The translations under genes were made by a program, and so were the position numbers. A stretch of 64,000 bases of DNA, taken from Struthio camelus (Eukaryota > Chordata > Aves > Struthioniformes > Struthionidae). Positions 49,101-58,850 of the stretch are shown in pieces (the first letter of the stretch is position 1; each line of letters opens with the position of its first letter). Location of the stretch: assembly GCF_040807025.1 (NCBI RefSeq), contig NC_090943.1:1226356-1290355 (forward strand). The letters run 5' to 3'. The notes under the pieces were generated by a model that was not told the origin of the DNA, searched no databases, and saw only the letters and a list, made by a program, of their open reading frames with translations.

Positions 49101-50254
49101 TTGCCCCCAAGTCCAGGGCACTTAATAGGGATTTCTCCCACTGAGTTACTTCATGCATCCGAGACCAGACCTGTCTGTTACGTGACTGCCAGACAGTAAA
49201 CTTGATTTTAAAATATTTTTGTAAAACAGGTAATGACTACGTTAAAAGATACCTTACAGATCCAAAAACAGGATTTAGATCATCCACCTATCCATTCCTT
49301 AAGCAACAGAAGTCTCCCTCTGCTTACCAGGTAAAAGAGATCTTTCCTGATGTTGCCAAAGCGCGACATCCAGGTACCTGAGCAGCCAGCAGCTAAGGGG
49401 AAGATGGTAGTTCCTCCTTCGTCAAGCTATGAACTGCTAGTGAGACATCCTGGGAGTCTTGGGAACCTGGGGATGGGCAACTTCAGAGATCTGCATGGAT
49501 CTAGCCCTTCTAAGAGTTGCCTGATTCTCAATTCAGATAATTTTGTGTTCATCTTTTAAGGCCTTCCAGGTCTTTGAGGCTCAGGTCTGCTTACTTCAGC
49601 TTTTTCCTCCTTTAGCAGTTAAGATTCCTTTTGGTACCTTCCCAAAGAGACTTTCTTTGGTTTCCATTATCTCCTCCTGTTCTGCTAGGGAAGCTTAGCT
49701 CACACAGTGGCAGCTATACCTGTCTCATTTGGGAGGGAAGGGTCTTCACTCATAAATTAATTTAGGCTAATGTGCCAGCCTAAATTGCAGTTGCTCAGGC
49801 CAACTGCAAACTGCTTGGCCTTTTCTTGAACCTGTTCCCCGCACCGAAGTGCAGAAGCTGAGCTACTCCATAGCAAATCCAAGTGGCCTTCATAGCCTCT
49901 TCACAGCAGACTGGAGAGAACAAACAATACATGAGCATTACCGGACTTAACACCCGTCCCCCCACATCGCTCTTGCACATGGTAAAAGGGCATGCAGAAA
50001 CATCACAAAACAATGTTCTCTGTGTTTCCCAACATAGCCAATAGAGCTGTATTACTATTACCCTGTGGACTCTCATCAAAATTACACGTTCCCTTTTTAG
50101 TACCAAACTTTGCTTGCCTTAAGGGGGCCATCTTGACATTACTTCTAGTCTTTCTTCTGTCTGCGCGCCAAGGAACACAGCAGTTCATACAGCAGTTAGT
50201 GCAAAAGGGTGCACAGAAAGGAACCAAAAACCAAGGGCAGTGCACATCTGTTCA
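46141..50254. other. Intergenic DNA
   Basis: Contains a 14-bp perfect hairpin at 47546-47578. Short open frames (for example at 47247-47456 and 47867-48138) show no family signature. No exon or RNA gene recognised. Confidence 0.55.
47546..47578. repeat. Perfect 14-bp stem hairpin
   Basis: CTCCCTCTGCAGCT (47546-47559), loop TTTTC, AGCTGCAGAGGGAG (47565-47578). All 14 pairs match. The stem is too short for a canonical microRNA precursor. Confidence 0.8.
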
Positions 50255-51672
50255 GCAACAATGGTGACATGCCACAGGACATGCCACTCTCCATCATCTT
50301 TGAAAGGTCCTGGAGATCAGGAGAGGTGCCTGAGGACTGGAAGAAAGCCAATGTCACCCCAGTCTTCAAAAAGGGCAAGAAGGAGGAGCCAGGAAACTAC
50401 AGGCCTGTCAGCCTCACCTCCATCCCGGGAAAGGTGATGGAACAGCTCCTCCTGAAGGTCATCACTAAGCACGTGGAGGACAAGAAGGTGATCAGGAGTA
50501 GTCAGCATGGATTCACCAAAGGGAAATCGTGCTTGACCAATCTGATAGCCTTCTATGACGGAATGACTGGCTGGGTAGATGAGGGCAGAGCAGTGGATGT
50601 TGTCTCCCTGGACTTCAGCAAGGCTTTGGACACTGTCTCCCATCACATCCTCCTAGGTAAGCTCAGGAAGTGTGGGCTAGATGAGTGGACGGTGAGGTGG
50701 CTTGAGAACTGGCTGGATGGCCGAGCTCAGAGGGTTGTGGTGAATGGCGCAGAGTCAAGTTGGAGGCCTGTGGCTAGTGGTGTCCCCCAGGGGTCAGTCC
50801 TGGGTCCAGTCTTGTTCAATATATTCATCCATGACCTGGAGGAAGGGACAGAGTGCACCCTCAGCAAGTTTGCTGGTGACACTAAACTGGGGGGAGAGGC
50901 TAACACACCAGAAGACTGTGCTGCCGTTCAGAGGGACCTGGACAGGCTAGAGAGGTGGGTGGAGAGGAACCTCCTGAAGTTCAACAAAGGCAAGTGCAGG
51001 GTCCTGCACCTAGGCAGGAATAACCCCATGCACCAGTACAGGCTGGGGGTTGACCTGCTGGAAAGGAGCTCTGCCGAGAAGGACCTGGGAGTGCTGGTGG
51101 ATAACAAGTTGACCATGAGCCAGCAGTGTGGCCTTGTGGCCAAGAAGGCCAATGGTCTCCTGGGCTGCATGAGGCAGAGTGTTGCCAGCAGGTGGAGGGA
51201 GGTGATCCTGCCCCTCTCCTCAGCCCTGCTGAGGCCACATCTGGAGTGCTGGGTCCAGTTCTGGGCTCCCCAGGACAAGAGAGACATGGTCCTACTGGAG
51301 AGAGTCCAGCGGAGGGCTACAAAGATGATTAGAGGGCTGGAGCACCTCTCCTATGAAGAAAGGCTGCAAGAGCTGGGCCTGTTCAGCCTGGAGAAGAGAA
51401 GATTGAGAGGTGATCTCATCAACGTGTACAAGTCTCTGAAGGGGGAGTGTCAAGAGGATGAGGCCAGCCTCTTCTCCGTGGTGCCCAGCAACGGGACAAG
51501 AGGCAATGGGCACAAACTGAACCACAGGAAGTTCCATCTGAACCTGAGAAAAAACTTCTTGACTGTGAGGGTGACAGAGCATTGGAACAGGTTGCCCAGA
51601 GAGGGAGTGGAGTCTCCTTCGCTGGAGATATTCAAAACCCATCTAGACGTGATCCTGGGCAATATGCTCTAG
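50209..51672 (+). pseudogene. CR1 ORF2 remnant: reverse transcriptase, catalytically broken
   Basis: 487 codons open from 50209 to the TAG at 51670-51672; the first 15 or so codons are flanking sequence. In order: [29 protein letters not shown] (near 62), [13 protein letters not shown], motif A LDFSKALD (134-141), motif [10 protein letters not shown] (near 192), motif C at 221-224, then the [23 protein letters not shown] and [14 protein letters not shown] C-terminal blocks. Motif C should read FADD; here it is FAGD, so the first of the two metal-binding Asp residues is lost. With the 5' truncation, this copy cannot encode a working reverse transcriptase. Confidence 0.92.
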
Positions 51673-51753
51673 AGGACCCTGCTTGAACAGGGAGGTTGGA
51701 CTAGATGATCTCCAGAGGTCCCATCCAACCTAAACGATTCTGTGATTCTGTGA
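50255..51753 (+). mobile_element. CR1 LINE, 5'-truncated, with a long ORF2 reading frame
   Basis: A CR1 non-LTR retrotransposon copy of about 1.5 kb ending in two ATTCTGTG units (51737-51753), the avian CR1 3' hallmark. A single frame stays open across nearly all of it, so it is young compared with the other copies here. Only the RT part onward is present; the endonuclease domain is missing. It lies between the KANSL1-family gene and SMARCC1, on the same strand. Confidence 0.95.
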
Positions 51754-51759
51754 CGTGAT

Positions 51760-52060
51760 CCACAGCCCTGACTGCAGCAACTACCCCTGGCCCATCAGAG
51801 GCCTCTGTTGAGATGGAGCTCCCAAAGGAGGACGCAGCACTGCACAGAGTGCCTGGTGCTGAGGCTGGGGCAGAGGGAAAGGCCTGCATGTCCCTGCCTG
51901 CAGGAGGTGTGTGCTGGTGGAGGAGCTGTGTCACCAAGTTAAGGAGATGCAGGGGGGAGGTCAGCTGGCTGTGCAGCCTTAGGGATGACGAAAAAGCGAT
52001 TGACGGCTTTTCTCTGAGACCCTGCAGCTACAGGCAGAGTCCCTGCTAAATCTGTCTGAC
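51760..52060 (+). mobile_element. CR1 ORF1-like remnant
   Basis: With one base skipped in the G run near 51955, the sequence reads LVEELCHQVKEMQGEVSWLC followed by SLRDDEKAIDG. This resembles the coiled-coil 'EEVSRLRSIRE.E.EID' segment of avian CR1 ORF1. It begins right after the 3' end of the previous CR1, so it belongs to a separate insertion. Borders are approximate. Confidence 0.6.
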
Positions 52061-55000
52061 ACCTTTCATAATTTCTCCTTTAACGTCTCAACTTCCTTTG
52101 GGACTCCCCATTATGAGAACAGATGTATCTTTGCAGTTGCCCTGGTTGTGTTTTGAGTTAGAACTGCTTCCACCTGTTGGGTAAATTTGCCAGCTATTAC
52201 TAGCCAATACTTGTTTCTTCATGCAGTTTGGGGGGCAGGGATCCAAAAGACAACATACAAACACCTCCACAGTCCAAAAATCATCTTGTGGCCCTATTAT
52301 CTTTCACTGCTTTTGTAATGGTTTGTTGGCTGTACAAGGTAGGTGGTTCTTAATTTATGTCTCCGCATCTTTTCTCATCTTAGGCTGCCATCTGCATCCT
52401 GCAAGACTGTCAGTGTTTCGTCTATTTCTAAATATCCTTGATTATAAATTAGTACTACCAACTCTGTTCAGGCAAGTTCAGGCAATACCAACTGCTCCAC
52501 TTTTCTTTTGTGCCAGTACTGAGTCTTCTTTCAACATGTTCCTCCTTTTAATCTTCCACTCAGTATGGAAGCTGGGTCTTGTGCTTACAGTGAAAGCAAG
52601 TTCAAGATCTCTCAAGACTGGAAGCAGACCTCGAGTCTCTACTGTCACCTCTTTGCTAAGGGATGCCAGCATCAACTTGGCTACCTTCAGGTTACATACA
52701 GAACTCTCATTAGTCTTCTGTGCTCAGATGCTTCATCAAGGTGTGCACTGTTCACAACGCCACTGAGCATAATCCAACCAGGTAAGCTTTTTCACGTGCT
52801 GTAAATTTCTGTTCTGCTGGGGTTACAATCCTCCATAGTATGGGATGAAGTGAAGGACCACGATCCTGTGAGCACTGACGCAGCACCCTGTGGGATGCTG
52901 AGCAATTGTAGCTCTCCCTTAAGAGAGAGGAACTCTCTGCACTTCTGCCTGCTCTGGTCTCCCTTCCCATGAGATATTTTCTTCGTGAGATCACACAGCA
53001 GGGCAGCTTTTTCTGATTAGCCTTCTATAAATTCCCAAGAGAACCCTGTTAGGCTCAAAACTGACCATAAGGCAGTTCTAGATATAGGCACCCAATTTAC
53101 TCCCTAATCACCTACCTCCACTGAACCTCTCAAAGTTTCCACGCAAACCTGAGCTTCAGTTCACAAGTCACCTGCTTGTACTGTGAACTCTCCCTTTGCT
53201 TCCTCTGGTGTTCGCACACTTAGACACGTCCTAAAACAAGATTATCGCATCCTTGTCAACTGTCAGCTAGTCTTGAAGTACAGCTCTTTTCTTAGTCTTG
53301 TTTGCAGGCTTGAACCTTTTTCCCTGCCACAGGCAGGGAAATGATGCCACTGCCAGCATAATGGTCAGCACGCTCAGATTCCTGGAACGCCTCAGGTGAC
53401 CGAGCGGAAAGGACACACTTCTGGAGCACAAACTACTCGCTCGGCTGTCCAGGAAATCACAGCATTTGTGTTGTCTGCCAAGCATGACTGAAGGCGGTCA
53501 GCAGGTCCAACGCTTAGAAGGTTTGGGAACGCAGACAGGAAAAATGACTGAATAAGCCTCGTTTCTTTAAGAAACTAGGCTAAAAGCTAGTTCTCCCTAC
53601 CCTGTGACAGTCAGCGAAATCATATAAATCAGAGGGGTAAGCTAGTCTACACTCTCAAAAGACAATTCAGATTAGGATAAGCAGGGACACTCTAAATTTG
53701 GCAGAATGAAAAAAAGGCAGATAATTTGAGATGTCTGGAGGCAGGGCCTGAATAACATTCCCCACGTCCTTGAAATCTCAAGGTTCTTACATGGCACATC
53801 AAAAGTCTCAGTTTCCACCAGATAAAATACTTGATTCCATACTTTTCCACTTTCAAGGCCCATATTAATCCTATTCCAATCTACCTAAGAGAATGAGTCT
53901 TAACAGCAGAAACCTATGATTACAGGGCAGGCAGACCCAGATCTCCTTCTCTAACGTAACTAAAATACAAACGTTTTCCTTAGTTTTCACAGTCATAAAC
54001 ATCAGAATCTGAATTCATTTTATTTCTTCGGAGAGCTTTTACAAAATATCAGGGCACATAAAGTTCACTGAGGTACAACTATGTCCTCCTCCCTTCCCCT
54101 CTTCTTCCCCCTTTCTTTTCTTCATGCTTACATACTTACACAAGTATGTCCTATATATCAGGATTCCAAGAGAGGAGGAACTTAATAGCAATTATGACCT
54201 TAGGAATTTCTGCCCCCCAAAAGATTTTCTACTCCTGTGCAGCAACTCATCCTCCTGGAGTTGCGTGAATATGGTTTTCTCTAGGCCATGCTGCGAAGCC
54301 ATCCAACACTAAACTGTCGTTAAGTGACTCAGACTGCAAAACCACATACTATATCTCCCTATAACCCATCCAAGGAACTACTCGAGATTATGATATTTTT
54401 CTCTTTTGTTTCCCTCCGTACATGTCATTCTTACCCTTTCCAGCAGATCCAGGGAACGGCTTCCCTTTCCAGCTCAGGTGCAGTAGCGAATTAGAACAAA
54501 GAGCCATCTGTAAGCTTAGTGCTTGACAGCTTATCATCACATGCATACCCTGTTATTTTCAGCAGTATAATCATTGCGTAATGGGGAGATCACAGGCTTC
54601 AAACCTTTTTGAAGGCTGAGGCCGTTTTCCGGTCTTCCATTTCCTTCCCCCCTCCAACCATTATTCATTTTAATGCCGTTTTTTCTCTTCTGTGCAAAGC
54701 TTTAGCCACCGAAGGAACAACGCACACAATCACGCTGCCCAGGAATGATTTCACTGGCACTAACACTCCACCACATCCTGTGGTAACAACTAGAGAACAA
54801 AGAGCCTGGGCTGGTGTCCGAAGGCTGAGACATGCCTGCTCATTTCAGCTCTGCCGAGGAATGCAAGAACTGTCCTTATAGCAATGGGCCAACTGTATTC
54901 AGAAATACAGAAGGGAAAAAAAAAACAATAAACCTGGTCACATCTCTGCAGCAGTACCTCGGGATGAGATGTCCTTCAGGTATCCCATACAGAGGTCTGA

Positions 55001-55300
55001 TGCTTTGCTGTCCGCTGCTCCTAAGACAGAGTAGCAAATATAAGAAGGTAAACGGCTCCCCAGACATCTCTTTCCACAGCAGGATAATACAAACAGCAAC
55101 AGCCAGGCTGATTTATTTCTCATATCAGCAGAAATCTACTGCCATAACGGTGGTGTCAGAAATTTCAACGGCCACCAGCTAGCCCAAAGATGAGTGTCAG
55201 GAGGCATTTAACAGAACAAGTTTAACTTCCCACTCTATACATCCAACTCCTCTCTACCGGGATAAGAGATTTAAAAGGAGCTCACATCAGAGCTGCAGTC
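52061..55300. other. Intergenic DNA upstream of SMARCC1
   Basis: AT-rich and pyrimidine-rich. The longest open frame (52221-52766, + strand) is hydrophobic, has no family motif and looks random. Nothing else recognised. Confidence 0.5.
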
Positions 55301-55665
55301 TCCACAGCCACAGGTAACCTACTCAGGAGCTCGGCCCAGCACAGCGCGACAGCAGCAGAGGCTGAACCACGGGCAAACGACCCGAGCCGCGCCAGCACTA
55401 AGGACGACACGTCCCAGCAAACCCAGGGACCCCACCGCCGCACCGCTCGCGCAGCAAGGAACCCGAACAAGCGCCCTAAGCGAGGCGGGAAGGCGGCCGC
55501 TCTCTCAGCACGCCCTCAACTTCGCGCCTCAACCCACGGCCACTTCTTCGGACCGGCACCGCGCGTCACCCCCCGCCCCGCCTCGGCTCGGCGCTCTCAG
55601 GCCTCAAGGCCGGGCTGTGAGGAAATGGCGGGAGCCGCGGCCGCGCTGAGGCGTCACCGCCGCGC

Positions 55666-55738
55666 CAACGGCCGCCGCGAGCCCCTCTGAGGCGGCGTCG
55701 CCCCGACAACGGCCGCCGCGAGCCCCTCTGAGGCGGCG
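55666..55738 (+). repeat. 41-bp tandem duplication
   Basis: The 32-base word starting CAACGGCCGCCGCGAGCCCC occurs at 55666 and again at 55707, an offset of 41 bases. A partial relative (CCCAACGGCCGCCGCG) appears near 56053. Confidence 0.85.
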
Positions 55739-55868
55739 GCGTCGCCGCGCACGCGCACGCGCGGTGGTGGGGGGGAGGGGCGGCGAGCAGGGCTGCGCGC
55801 ACGCGCCGAGGCTGGCCGGAGGGGGGCGGGTAGGTGATGGTGGTGGTGGCGGCGATGGGTCCCCCTGC

Positions 55869-55878
55869 GCGCATGCGC
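55869..55878. promoter_or_regulatory. NRF1-type site 1
   Basis: Perfect GCGCATGCGC palindrome. Confidence 0.65.
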
Positions 55879-55899
55879 CGAAGTCCGGCCGACGCACAC

Positions 55900-55910
<11 letters not shown>

Positions 55911-55933
<23 letters not shown>

Positions 55934-55953
55934 GAGGAGGAGGAGGAGGAGGA
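55911..55953 (+). repeat. AGG trinucleotide microsatellite
   Basis: About 14 uninterrupted AGG units preceded by a run of 11 G. Likely polymorphic, and able to form G-quadruplex structure. Confidence 0.9.
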
Positions 55954-55962
55954 CGGAACTCG

Positions 55963-55972
55963 GCGCATGCGC
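55963..55972. promoter_or_regulatory. NRF1-type site 2
   Basis: Perfect GCGCATGCGC palindrome, 94 bases from site 1 and just beyond the AGG repeat. Confidence 0.65.
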
Positions 55973-56201
55973 CCCGAAGCGGTGGCGGCGGCCGGCCGTT
56001 TGGGGGGGAGGGGCGGCGAGGGCGCAGGCGCTGACCGCGGCGGAGCGCGGACGCCCAACGGCCGCCGCGGGGGCAGGGAAGGAGGCGCGGGGAGGGGGGA
56101 GCGGAGCGGAGCGGCGCGCACGCGCACGCGCGGCGGCGGCGGCGGCGGGGGGCAGCGGTATTCCCGAGCATGCCCGGCGGGGCGGGGCGTGCGGGGCTCG
56201 A

Positions 56202-56210
56202 CGCATGCGC
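56202..56210. promoter_or_regulatory. NRF1-type site 3
   Basis: CGCATGCGC in ACGCATGCGCGG, 58 bases before the SMARCC1 start codon. It overlaps an in-frame upstream ATG at 56205. Confidence 0.55.
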
Positions 56211-56267
56211 GGAGTGAAGCGAGTGGGAGGCGCAGGGCCGCGGTGGCGGCGCTCGGCGAGGGTAACA

Positions 56268-56483
56268 ATGGCAGCGGCGGTGGCGGCGGGCGGCGGCGCC
56301 GCGGGGGCCGGAGCCGCGGCGGCGGCGGCGGCGGCGGCAGCGGTGGGTGCCGGCCCGGGACTGGCGGCGCTCTCGGTGGCGCGGCGGAAGGACGGCGGTC
56401 CCACGGGCAAGTTTTGGGAGAGCCCGGAGACGGTGTCCCAGCTCGACTCGGTCCGCGTCTGGCTCGGGAAGCACTACAAGAAG
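56268..56483 (+). CDS. SMARCC1: SMARCC1 (BAF155) first coding exon, residues 1-72
   Basis: SMARCC1 is a core scaffold subunit of BAF/PBAF (SWI/SNF) nucleosome remodelling complexes in the nucleus. The exon encodes an Ala/Gly-rich leader (residues 1-35) and then [34 protein letters not shown]. This matches SMARCC1; SMARCC2 differs here ([25 protein letters not shown]). The start at 56268 has a strong context (A at -3, G at +4). Donor AAG|GTGCGG at 56484, phase 0, the expected break before the YVHAD segment. The leader is a few residues longer than in human, from Ala and Gly runs. Exon 2 and all later domains (SWIRM, SANT, leucine zipper) lie beyond the window. Confidence 0.95.
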
Positions 56484-58486
56484 GTGCGGTTCGGCTCGGG
56501 GTGGGGGGGATCCCGGTTCCGATCCCGGTTCCGGTCTTGGCGGCGCCTCACAACGGGCGAGGCGGCGGTTTAACGGTCCCGCGGAGCCCGCTCGCCGCGG
56601 CGCGCGGGAAAGTCGCCTCAGGGCGGCCCGGCGAGGGGGGGGGGCCGCGCTCCGCCGCCGGCCTTTGTCAGCCGCCGCCTCGCCGCCGGGGGGGTGCGGG
56701 CTCGGCCTCAGCACCGAGCCACCCCTCTGCGGAGGTTTCCGGCCGGTTCAGGCTGGGTGGGGAGGTGGGGAAAAAGAAAAAAAAAAAAAAGGGGGAAAAA
56801 ACCCGACATCCCCTTGTCTTATCAGAGCTGTTTTCGCGGAGTTAACGCGTGCCTCGCATCCGCGTTTATACCGGCTGTAGCTGCAGCCGTAACTTTTCTT
56901 GTGGAGACAAGTCCCTAGAGCGGCTTGCCAGGATGTTATATTAGGTTTCGTTTAAGCCGCACCCCTTAAGCGTTAATGGGTTTAAAAAAAAGGGGGGGGG
57001 GGAAACAAGGCTGCTCATGCTGTTGGTAACTGCGTGTTGCTAAATCTAATGAAACGCGACAAACCAAATGCTTGCTGCTTTGGTTATGGCTGCTTCACTT
57101 CCATCCAGGAGCGCCGTTGCTTGCTGTGTGTTGTCCTTGCACCCTTGTTCCTCTTCCACCCTTTGTTGTGTTCTGCTTCTTGCCTTTTTTTTTTTTTTTA
57201 GGTGTTTTTCCTGTTTTCTAGCTTTCCGTGCAATTCCTTATACATAGGTCGAGAAAAATTGGCTGACAGTAACTTTCCCAAGGACAGATGTGTGTGTCTG
57301 GACCGCCTTGTAGAAATCAAACTGAGTGTGCTTTATTCTTTGCTGTCCCCTGAATCTGTGGTAAATATAATCTGTCTTTTCTTCGGGAGGTCTGGTTTAA
57401 ACAAGCATGGGCCAGTTTACCTCTTGTTGCTCCGCTGGTGCTGTTGATTTGATTATTTGTGCGGCAGCGCTCTGAAACGCGTGTGTGAACTGATCTGGGT
57501 TTAAAAATAAAAACACAACATGGTTAGAGGTGTGTTTTACCGGTCTTTCTGCGTATCTCTTTAGAGTGCAGCCACATAGAGTTGAATCAGCGCAACGGGG
57601 GACCAGTAATAATTTGAGTGAGCAGCTTAAACTGTGTTGATAAAGAAATAATAGTGTAAAACGGTGTCTTTAGTTTGACCTTTTATTGTTTTGATTGTGC
57701 CTTTTCCACTGTTTCTAGACTTTTGAGGAGGAACGTTATTTCGTTTTGTTGTCGTGACGGATTATCGACAAGATTATAAGAAGTTTCTTGATTCTGAAAT
57801 GGCTTAGAACTGGCATGTGCCACTTTGCTGATGAGCTTTCCCAAGTCGCGTTATTTTAAGCGTTAACAGTTATTGCTAACTCTACTCGTCCCTTGCTGTT
57901 GTCAGTGAAAACTATCTAGATGAGTTAGTGCTCACCTTACTGTAGCCTGGCAGGGCTCTTATCTGTAGTACAGGGATGGGAGCTTTCCTTTTGTAGATCG
58001 AAGCAGAACTCTATGTTATAATTACTTTATACTTAATTGCTATTACTGATTAGAAAGATTAGATGCTTATATTTACTTCTTAAACTCTGGAAGGTAAACA
58101 GAACTGGCCGAAGCAGACATCTGAAATTTACTTGCCCAGTACGGATATTGCTGTATCAATTCCTTGAAAAGTAAGAACAAAAACTAGAAGTCCTCCTTGT
58201 TTTGTGAAACAAGGAAATTGGTTATTGGTACTAATGTTTAAAGATAACTCTAGATGGAATCGGTAATTCCTTTTTAAACTGTAGCTAACAGACTTGAATT
58301 CTTCTTGGGAAATGCTGCTTTGTATAGTGGATACTTCATTCTTACTCTTGTTTCCTGTAATTCAGGTGGCAGTTTTGCAGCAGGTATGTCGTATTTCAGA
58401 AGAGTACTTTGGGGATTACAAGTGACATATGCCCATCATACGCTCTTAAAAATTGCTATCTATACATCTCTCCATTGGTAAAACCT

Positions 58487-58850
58487 TAACCTGTAGCATT
58501 GTGTCCAGCTCTGGAAGCCCCCAAGGAAATTGTGGACCAATTGGAGGGCATCCAGAGAACAGCAAGCCTGATCAAAGGTCCAGAAGTCATGATGGGCAAG
58601 GAGTGAGTGAGAGAACGGCGATTGTGCATCTCTTCCTTCTTGTGTATTTGAAGACTTGCCTAGAGACAAGTGCAAGACAGTGATGTTCTCCGTGTCTCTA
58701 GAGTATAGCTCAAAAAGCAACAGGTTTAAATAGTAGCGTGAAAGACTTGCACAGACTCTTAGGAAACCCATTCCTCACAGTTTATAGGGGTTTTCTAGAC
58801 AGTATGTTGAATCGCTATCAGTAGAGATTATTGGTGATAAATTCTGTTAG
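58487..58850 (+). mobile_element. Old CR1 LINE 3' remnant
   Basis: Starts TGTAGCATTGTGTCCAGCTC and runs CTGGAAGCCCCCAAGGA, TTGGAGGGCATCCAGAGAAC, then a later ATCGCTATCAGTAGAGATTA. The order matches CR1 ORF2 blocks corresponding to VQFWAPQ and LERVQR and the 3' region. Heavily drifted with many indels. Confidence 0.65.

Larger units (their letters stand above)
55300..56760 (+). promoter_or_regulatory. CpG-island promoter of SMARCC1
   Basis: Extremely GC-rich with dense CpG. It carries three NRF1-type palindromes, many CGCACGCGC words, a 41-bp tandem duplication and an AGG microsatellite. There is no TATA box. The island begins about 900 bases before the ATG, leaving room for divergent minus-strand transcription, for which I see no gene. 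Confidence 0.8.

Noticed and set aside
49230-49330. Exon-like segment between CAG and CAG|GTAAAA with a 33-codon frame
   Set aside because: The frame stops at the donor, the acceptor tract is poor, and no partner exon is visible.
52221-52766. 181-codon hydrophobic open frame upstream of SMARCC1
   Set aside because: No recognisable signal, domain or splice context; it looks like translated non-coding DNA.
56268-56483. SMARCC2 as the identity of the second gene
   Set aside because: [20 protein letters not shown] is the SMARCC1 form; SMARCC2 has [19 protein letters not shown].
55566-56714. A 382-codon open frame on the minus strand and overlapping Arg/Pro/Ala-rich frames of 204-292 codons on both strands
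   Set aside because: They lie inside the CpG island, where high GC makes stop codons rare. Their composition is simple repeat translation, and they overlap the real SMARCC1 exon.
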